Assembly (NCBI GenBank): GCA_041650805.1
Contig: JBAZKM010000002.1
Location: forward strand, 1 to 64,000
Source: Candidatus Omnitrophota bacterium
GTDB lineage: Bacteria; Omnitrophota; Gorgyraeia; 2-01-FULL-45-10
DNA length: 64,000 nucleotides
Reading direction: 5' to 3'
This document shows, piece by piece, positions 59,512 through 64,000 of this stretch; position 1 is the stretch's first letter; each line of letters opens with the position of its first letter. The notes under the pieces are model-generated. The model was given only the letters and a program-made list of their open reading frames with translations. It was not told the DNA's origin and did not search any database. A program made the position numbers and the translations under genes.

Positions 59512-61206
59512 CTATATGAGCGAAGCGCTGCCGCTCTTGTTATTCAGATACTTCAAGGACTCGTCCACGACGTTCCTGAAGACCGGCGCGGCGACGTCCC
59601 CGCCGTAGTATACGGGCCGCGGCTCATCGATGCAGACCACTACTGCCAGGACCGGATTATCAACGGGCGCGAAGCCGATGAACGATGCTATAAAACGGTC
59701 ATGCGAATAGATGCCGCCGGGTTCCACCTTCTGGGCCGTCCCTGTCTTACCGCCGGCCGTGTAATCCTCTATCTTCGCCTTCTTGCCGGTCCCGCTCTCG
59801 ACGACGCCCATCAATATGCCTCTCACCTTTGCGGCAGTCACAGGCGATATCACCTTCCTCACCACCCTGGACGGGAACTCCTTTATGGAGTGTCCCTGTT
59901 CGTCGAGTATCTCTTTCACTATCCTCGGCCTTACCAGAAAACCGTTATCGGCTATGACCGAAATGGCGCAGGCCAGCTGGATGGCGGTCGTCGTCACCTC
60001 CTGGCCCATGGGTATCGCGAACATGCTGACCCCGGACCATTTTGAAAGCGGCCTGTTCATGCCCACTACCTCGCCGGGCAGGCCTATGCCCGTCTTCTCA
60101 TAAAATCCGAACAGCTTCATATACTTATACATGCGCTCCCGGCCAAAACGGCCGGCCACCTTCACCGTGCCTATATTGCTCGACTTCTCGATCACTTCTT
60201 TGAATGTAAGTATGCCGTGCGGACGGTGGTCGTGCAGTATGCGCCTGCCTATTTTGTATTCGCCGTTCTCACAGTAAAACTTGTCATTGAGATTGACGGC
60301 CTTCTCTTCCAGCGCCGCGGCGGCGGTCACTATCTTGAATACGCTACCCGGTTCGAAGAAATCGTTTATCGCCCTGTTCCTTACGGCGTCGGCCTGCCTC
60401 TTTGAAGGATTGTTCAGGTCAAAGTTGGGAAAATTGGCGAGCGCCAGTATGTCGCCCGTCCTGGGGCTCATCACGATTATGGAAGCCGAGCGCGCATTAT
60501 ACTTATCATACATCCTGTAAAGCTCTCTTTCGGCTATATGCTGGATCACTTCATCTATAGTGAGCACCAGGCTGAAGCCGTTCCTGGGGGGTATGAATTC
60601 ATCCTGATAAGATTTTAACAACTTGCGGCGGGCGTCCTGGGTAGAGGTCAGCCATCCGGGCCGGCCCTGAAGGTAGCCGTTATAAAATAGTTCGGCCCCT
60701 TCCAGGCCCCTGTTATCGACATCGGATACCCCTATCACGTGGCTGGCGAGGTCCCTGTTGGGATAGAACCTCTTCGATTCCTTGATCAACCCTATGCCTT
60801 TAAATTTCAGCTTCTTTATCTTATACGATTCCATGGGGGTGATCTTGCGTTTTATCCAGACGAACGACTTGTCCCGCGAAAGCCTTCCCATGACGAAGCT
60901 CTCTTTCAGGTTAAGTATAGATGAAAGCGCTTTTGCCGTCTTCCGCTTATTTGTCACTTCCCTGGAATTTGCATATACGGAATCTACGTTCAGGTTGACG
61001 GCAAGGACGCGCATATTGCGGTCGAATATGGTGCCCCGCCTGGGAGGGATCTCTATGGATACGGTATGCTGTTCTTTCGCTATCTCGACAAAGAAGCCGT
61101 GCCTGATCGCCTGGAGGTAAAATAGACGGCCGAGAAGGAAAGTAAGGGATAGGAGAAAAAAAAGAAAGACAACTACCTGGCGTGCTCTAACGGTTCCACT
61201 GTGCAC
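59512..61206 (-). CDS. ftsI: Division transpeptidase FtsI (PBP3)
   Basis: 564 residues. A membrane anchor (about 9-29), PBP dimer domain (RGTIFDRNMRVLAVN), and a transpeptidase with SVFK (EPGSVFKIV), SSN (EKSSNIGTVK) and KTG (GGKTGTAQKV). No PASTA domain. Paired with FtsW in septal wall synthesis. Confidence 0.96.
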   Translation of the reverse strand: MHSGTVRARQVVVFLFFLLSLTFLLGRLFYLQAIRHGFFVEIAKEQHTVSIEIPPRRGTIFDRNMRVLAVNLNVDSVYANSREVTNKRKTAKALSSILNLKESFVMGRLSRDKSFVWIKRKITPMESYKIKKLKFKGIGLIKESKRFYPNRDLASHVIGVSDVDNRGLEGAELFYNGYLQGRPGWLTSTQDARRKLLKSYQDEFIPPRNGFSLVLTIDEVIQHIAERELYRMYDKYNARSASIIVMSPRTGDILALANFPNFDLNNPSKRQADAVRNRAINDFFEPGSVFKIVTAAAALEEKAVNLNDKFYCENGEYKIGRRILHDHRPHGILTFKEVIEKSSNIGTVKVAGRFGRERMYKYMKLFGFYEKTGIGLPGEVVGMNRPLSKWSGVSMFAIPMGQEVTTTAIQLACAISVIADNGFLVRPRIVKEILDEQGHSIKEFPSRVVRKVISPVTAAKVRGILMGVVESGTGKKAKIEDYTAGGKTGTAQKVEPGGIYSHDRFIASFIGFAPVDNPVLAVVVCIDEPRPVYYGGDVAAPVFRNVVDESLKYLNNKSGSASLI

Positions 61207-61250
61207 GAAGTTATAACATCCTTACGAACTAGGTGAGTAAAATCCGGGTT

Positions 61251-61661
61251 CTATCTTTCCCTGGCCTGAGCCTCTGCCCTTAAGCCAAGAAATTCGAAAA
61301 TGCCTAATAAATTTCCCCTCTTCTCGGTGCCGCCCTGTTTAAGCGTCAACTTCTGGGCCTGGGGCGTGAGGCTGGTCACCTTCACCACCTGGCTCCGCCT
61401 GGGGAACGTTATGTCTACCTTATGCGACAGGAGGGTCTTCTCAAGCCGTGAAGGCGCCTCCAGGTCGTTTATATTATATTCTAACCCGCTTGTGCGGTCA
61501 AGCATATCCTCGAGACGCTTCTCTTTGCCGTCTATCGCATAGCTCAGCTTCAGAAGCTCCACCTGCTGGTGGACATATACAAGCGCCACCAGGGTGACCA
61601 CCATTATAGATACCATATATTTGATAAATCTTGAGTTCACTTCACTCCACCCTTTCTGCAA
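61251..61661 (-). CDS. ftsL: FtsL-like division protein
   Basis: 136 residues with one membrane helix (about 14-32) and a coiled coil (QVELLKLSYAIDGKEKRLEDML), placed between rsmH and ftsI, where ftsL lies in dcw clusters. Sequence conservation in FtsL is low, so the call rests on topology and position. It overlaps rsmH by 20 bases. Confidence 0.83.
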   Translation of the reverse strand: MQKGWSEVNSRFIKYMVSIMVVTLVALVYVHQQVELLKLSYAIDGKEKRLEDMLDRTSGLEYNINDLEAPSRLEKTLLSHKVDITFPRRSQVVKVTSLTPQAQKLTLKQGGTEKRGNLLGIFEFLGLRAEAQARER

Positions 61662-62520
61662 CCCTGAGCTTGGCGCTCCTTGAGCGCGGGTTCATCATGA
61701 CTTCCAGCGGCGAGGGCCTCATCGGCTTCTTCGTGATGATACGGACTATACCAAGCGCCGAATACCCCTTGAAGAGGTGCTTCACTATCCGGTCTTCCAG
61801 GGAATGGAAGGAGATCACGCATATCCTCCCACCCGCCTTAAGCCACGATACCGCCTGTTTGACGCCTTCTTCGAGCGCCCCCAGCTCGTCATTGACCGCT
61901 ATCCGGAGAGCCTGGAATGTACGCGTGGCCGGGTCTATCCTGCCGCCCCTGAAACCGACCGTCCTCCGTATAAGGGACGCCAGTTCGTATGTCGTCTCGA
62001 TAGGCTTTTTCACCCTGGCCTCCGCTATGCGGCCGGCTATCTTTCTGTGGAACCTCTCCTCGCCAAATTTTTTTATTATATCAGATAATTTATCTTCTTT
62101 AAACTTATTCACGATATCGAATGCTGTAAGCGTAAGACGTTTATCCATCCTCATGTCCAGGCGCGCCTCGTACTTTATGCTGAACCCCCTGTCCCCTTCT
62201 TCTATCTGATAGGAAGATATCCCGCAGTCGAAGATGATCCCGTCCACTTTTTTTACGCCTTCTTTCGAAAGGCCGCTGTCGAGGTGCCTGAAATTATCGT
62301 GAAGCAGAGTGAAGGAACCTTCGAAATCCTTCAGGACGGCCCGCGTCTTTTCCAGGGCCGCCTCATCGGCATCGAGGCCGATAAGCCGTCCGCCCGGCGT
62401 TATCCTGCCGAGGATCTCCCTGGCGTGCCCCCCTCCGCCAACGGTCGCGTCAACTATCGTCTTCCCCTCTTTAAGATTCAAAGAACTGATGACTTCTTCA
62501 AGCATTACCGGTTGATGCAC
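61642..62520 (-). CDS. rsmH: 16S rRNA (cytosine-1402-N4) methyltransferase RsmH
   Basis: Also called MraW. 292 residues: H-Q-P-V-M-L-E-E-V, SAM site DATVGGGGHAREIL, IIFDCGISSYQIE (F-D-L-G-x-S-S becomes F-D-C-G-I-S-S), GFRGGRIDPATRTFQALRIAVN, and ISFHSLEDRIVKHLF. Starts with GTG at 62520. Confidence 0.96.
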   Translation of the reverse strand: MHQPVMLEEVISSLNLKEGKTIVDATVGGGGHAREILGRITPGGRLIGLDADEAALEKTRAVLKDFEGSFTLLHDNFRHLDSGLSKEGVKKVDGIIFDCGISSYQIEEGDRGFSIKYEARLDMRMDKRLTLTAFDIVNKFKEDKLSDIIKKFGEERFHRKIAGRIAEARVKKPIETTYELASLIRRTVGFRGGRIDPATRTFQALRIAVNDELGALEEGVKQAVSWLKAGGRICVISFHSLEDRIVKHLFKGYSALGIVRIITKKPMRPSPLEVMMNPRSRSAKLRVAERVE

Positions 62521-62545
62521 GTCTTGCTGGCTCCGAATACCATTA

Positions 62546-62725
62546 TTATTTTGTCGCTATGTTCAGCTTGCTGCACGTAAATCTCTTGAACATATAATTG
62601 TCCATGCCGACATCAGACGGTTCGCAATTAAGGGCCCGCACCTTTCTGAGTCGCTCTATAAAAGTATCTATATTTGCTGTGTACACCGTTACCTTCTTGC
62701 CGGACTTTCCGTATCGCGCACCCAT
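62546..62725 (-). CDS. 59-residue unknown protein between mraZ and rsmH
   Basis: I do not recognise this protein. It begins M-G-A-R-Y-G-K-S-G-K-K-V-T-V-Y-T, is basic at the start (pI high), then has a likely amphipathic helix (FIERLRKVRA) and a tail with two Cys residues (one in L-N-C-E-P, one in F-T-C-S-K). An excellent ribosome binding site (AAGGAGGTGAG) lies 5 bases before the ATG, in the middle of an operon, which argues for real translation. It ends in a double stop TAA TAA. No membrane segment. Position suggests a link to division or to the MraZ/RsmH pair. Confidence 0.8.
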   Translation of the reverse strand: MGARYGKSGKKVTVYTANIDTFIERLRKVRALNCEPSDVGMDNYMFKRFTCSKLNIATK

Positions 62726-62760
62726 ATCTTCTCACCTCCTTACGCCGTTTCGCGCCGGAC

Positions 62761-63204
62761 CTACTCTTCCTGCGCCATCAGCCTTTCCGCGATCTCTTCG
62801 AACGATCCTTTCGAATTACGGTAGTACTCCTGCCATGCCTCCCTGGCCCAGATCTCTATCCTGTTCGAGACGCCGATGAAGACGACGTCCCGCTTGATCT
62901 CCGCGTAGTCCTTAAGATACTTCGGAAGAAGCATCCTCCCCTGCCGGTCGTACTCGATCTGAGACGCGCCGGAGAAGTAGAGCCGGTTGAATTTCCTCGC
63001 TTCCGATTTGGTGAATGAGACGGATTTGAACTTTGATTCCTGCGTCTTCCATTCTGTCTCTGTAAATAGAAAAAGGCATTTATCCAATCCTCTTGTAATA
63101 TAGAATTTCTCTATATCATATTCTTTAAAGGATTCGCGGAACTTGGAAGGTATTATGATCCTTCCCTTCTTATCTATGGTATGTTCAAACTCCCCATAGA
63201 ACAT
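62761..63204 (-). CDS. mraZ: Transcriptional regulator MraZ
   Basis: 147 residues with two AbrB-like halves, each with the D-x-x-x-R DNA-binding motif (D-K-K-G-R near residue 11 and D-R-Q-G-R near 85). MraZ is the first gene of the dcw operon and represses or activates it, depending on the organism. AGGGAGG lies 9 bases before the ATG. Direct repeats upstream match MraZ boxes. Confidence 0.96.
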   Translation of the reverse strand: MFYGEFEHTIDKKGRIIIPSKFRESFKEYDIEKFYITRGLDKCLFLFTETEWKTQESKFKSVSFTKSEARKFNRLYFSGASQIEYDRQGRMLLPKYLKDYAEIKRDVVFIGVSNRIEIWAREAWQEYYRNSKGSFEEIAERLMAQEE

Positions 63205-63213
63205 CTTGACGTT

Positions 63214-63281
63214 CCTCCCTTTTAAACCACTTTAAACCACTTTGTGCTATAAAGTATACACTACACCCCCCACTTTGTCAA
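63214..63281 (-). promoter_or_regulatory. dcw promoter with MraZ boxes
   Basis: -35 TTGACA (63276-63281), 17 bases, -10 TATACT (63253-63258). Just downstream lie two AAAGTGG boxes at 10-base spacing (63237-63243 and 63227-63233), with a degenerate third (AAAAGGG, 63217-63223) at the same spacing. A further AAAGTGG lies at 63270-63276, beside the -35. AAAGTG-type boxes with N3 spacers are known MraZ sites in Mycoplasma. Confidence 0.85.
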
Positions 63282-63307
63282 TAGTTTAAGAAAGTCGGTA
63301 TCCTGGA

Positions 63308-63345
63308 AGACGAAAGAGGGGCAGCACGTTAGTGCTGCCCCTCTT
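63308..63345 (-). terminator. Intrinsic terminator of rnpB
   Basis: A perfect 14-bp stem (AAGAGGGGCAGCAC with GTGCTGCCCCTCTT) and a 4-base loop, followed on the minus strand by TTCGTCTT. Confidence 0.92.
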
Positions 63346-63346
63346 A

Positions 63347-63786
63347 CCTAAGCAGGCCTATAAGCCGGGTTCTGTCCTATCCCGCCTTGCGGCGGAACGA
63401 GGCGGTCATCTATCTAGCCCCGCAATTACTTGCGGGATCAAGCGACCTTACCCGGTCAGACATCCCATGAAGGATAGGAACGAGCAATTCCTGATTCTGA
63501 CCCTATTTGGTCTTGCTCCGCGTAGAGATTGCCTCGTTTCACCCAAATTTGCAAAAGCAAATTTGACTCGTCTCTGTGGCTCTAGATCCTCGCCTTGCGG
63601 CGGACGGCCGTTAACCGTTACGCTGCTCCCCGCCTTCGCCAGCTTCTGTTATTCACAGAAGATTGGCTTCGGCGGGTCCTACGAAGCATCCTGTCCCTTT
63701 CGGGTTGAATGCGAAGTAGGATTCGGAGCCCGGACTTTCCTCCCCGCCATATTTAGATGGCGAGGCGATCACCCGGCCTGCTTAGA
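63347..63786 (-). ncRNA. rnpB: RNase P RNA, type A
   Basis: Catalytic RNA that trims the 5' end of pre-tRNA. Landmarks on the minus strand: P1 formed by CTAAGCAGGCC at both ends (63776-63786 and 63348-63358), the GAGGAAAGTCCGGGCTCC core (P4 5' side), GGAGCAAGACCAAATAGGG, and the 3' core GATAGATGACCGCC followed by ACAGAACCCGGCTTATAGGCC. About 440 bases, slightly longer than E. coli. It begins five bases after the RNase H stop and ends in its own terminator. Confidence 0.95.
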
Positions 63787-63790
63787 TATA

Positions 63791-64000
63791 TCAAAAGAGG
63801 CTCGATAAGTTTATCGCCTTATTGGCAAGCTTATCGGCATCCTTATTCTTCGCGCGCTCGATATGTTTTACTTCAAAGCTCTTGAATGTCTTCAGGATAG
63901 ACACCGCCCTCTCGAACAGCGACCGCATCACGGCGTCTTTGACCTTATACTCTCCGCTCAGCTGACGGGCCACAAGCTCGCTGTCCATATTTATCGTGAC
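63791..64000 (-). CDS. rnhA: RNase H-like protein, C-terminal part (cut by window edge)
   Basis: Only the last about 69 codons are in the window; the 5' part lies beyond base 64000. The visible part has M-D-S-E-L-V-A-R-Q-L-S-G-E-Y (with the catalytic Asp of the third strand region) and the final N-K-D-A-D-K-L-A-N, both typical of the RNase HI family of the archaeal/RVT_3 type. It would cut RNA in RNA-DNA hybrids. It lies just upstream of rnpB, perhaps on the same transcript. Confidence 0.85.
   Translation of the reverse strand, partial: VTINMDSELVARQLSGEYKVKDAVMRSLFERAVSILKTFKSFEVKHIERAKNKDADKLANKAINLSSLF

Noticed and set aside
63347..63786. A plus-strand protein of 158 codons at 63332-63808
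   Set aside because: The region folds as RNase P RNA on the minus strand with all core motifs.

Overview
The window looks like one contig of an uncultured Gram-negative bacterium with medium-high GC. A secretin implies an outer membrane, and the DNPR motif of MurE implies meso-diaminopimelate peptidoglycan. The short prepilins (FTLVEIMIVVAIIG start, a single NLKQ-W-A helix, a Cys-rich tail), the doubled PilB, the MurC-MurB fusion and the gene order would fit Candidatus Omnitrophota or a close relative. That placement is my inference from protein style, not from a search. Every gene I can support lies on the minus strand, so transcription runs from right to left for the full 64 kb.

In transcription order: (1) the 3' end of an RNase H gene and the RNase P RNA gene with its terminator (64000-63308). 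(2) The division and cell-wall (dcw) cluster mraZ, a 59-residue unknown gene, rsmH, ftsL, ftsI, murE, murF, mraY, murD, ftsW, murG, murC-murB, ddl, ftsQ, ftsA (63204-46871), behind a strong promoter with MraZ boxes. ftsZ does not follow ftsA; an array of heptanucleotide repeats is there instead. (3) yggS, proC, yggT, mtnP, ileS, traR/dksA-like, lspA, lgt, rluD, aroA (46721-37250). (4) The elongation cluster mreB, mreC, mreD, mrdA, rodA, then mazG-like, a Cys-cluster protein and the TIGR03960 radical-SAM gene (37163-29464). (5) A type IV pilus block of about 18 kb (29320-11179): a diguanylate cyclase, PilT, a stand-alone MshEN-domain protein, two PilB ATPases, PilC, the major prepilin, a second prepilin, a GT-C-like membrane protein, three minor pilin genes, a PilX-like protein with calcium-binding loops, an unknown protein, and PilM-N-O-P-Q. 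(6) A short TIGR03936 (DUF2344) gene, rng, rplU, rpmA, obgE, proB, proA, nadD, a 47-residue zinc ribbon, rsfS, argS and a strongly shortened mfd (11119-295).

Two architectural points stand out. First, the pilus block sits between TIGR03960 and TIGR03936-rng, genes that are adjacent or fused in many bacteria, so it looks like an insertion into an old housekeeping string. The block carries its own promoters and combines c-di-GMP synthesis, three predicted c-di-GMP-binding (MshEN) proteins, possible calcium sensing and possible pilin glycosylation. Second, tandem repeats with a period of exactly seven bases, in several unrelated sequence families, occur at operon junctions and inside coding regions (ileS twice, the radical-SAM gene, yggS, the end of murF).

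Promoters of the form TTGACA-N17-TATACT or close variants precede mraZ, mreB, the cyclase, pilA, rplU and the zinc-ribbon gene, which divides the window into transcription units. No tRNA, rRNA, CRISPR array, transposase or phage gene was recognised. The prepilin peptidase (pilD) and ftsZ are not in the window.
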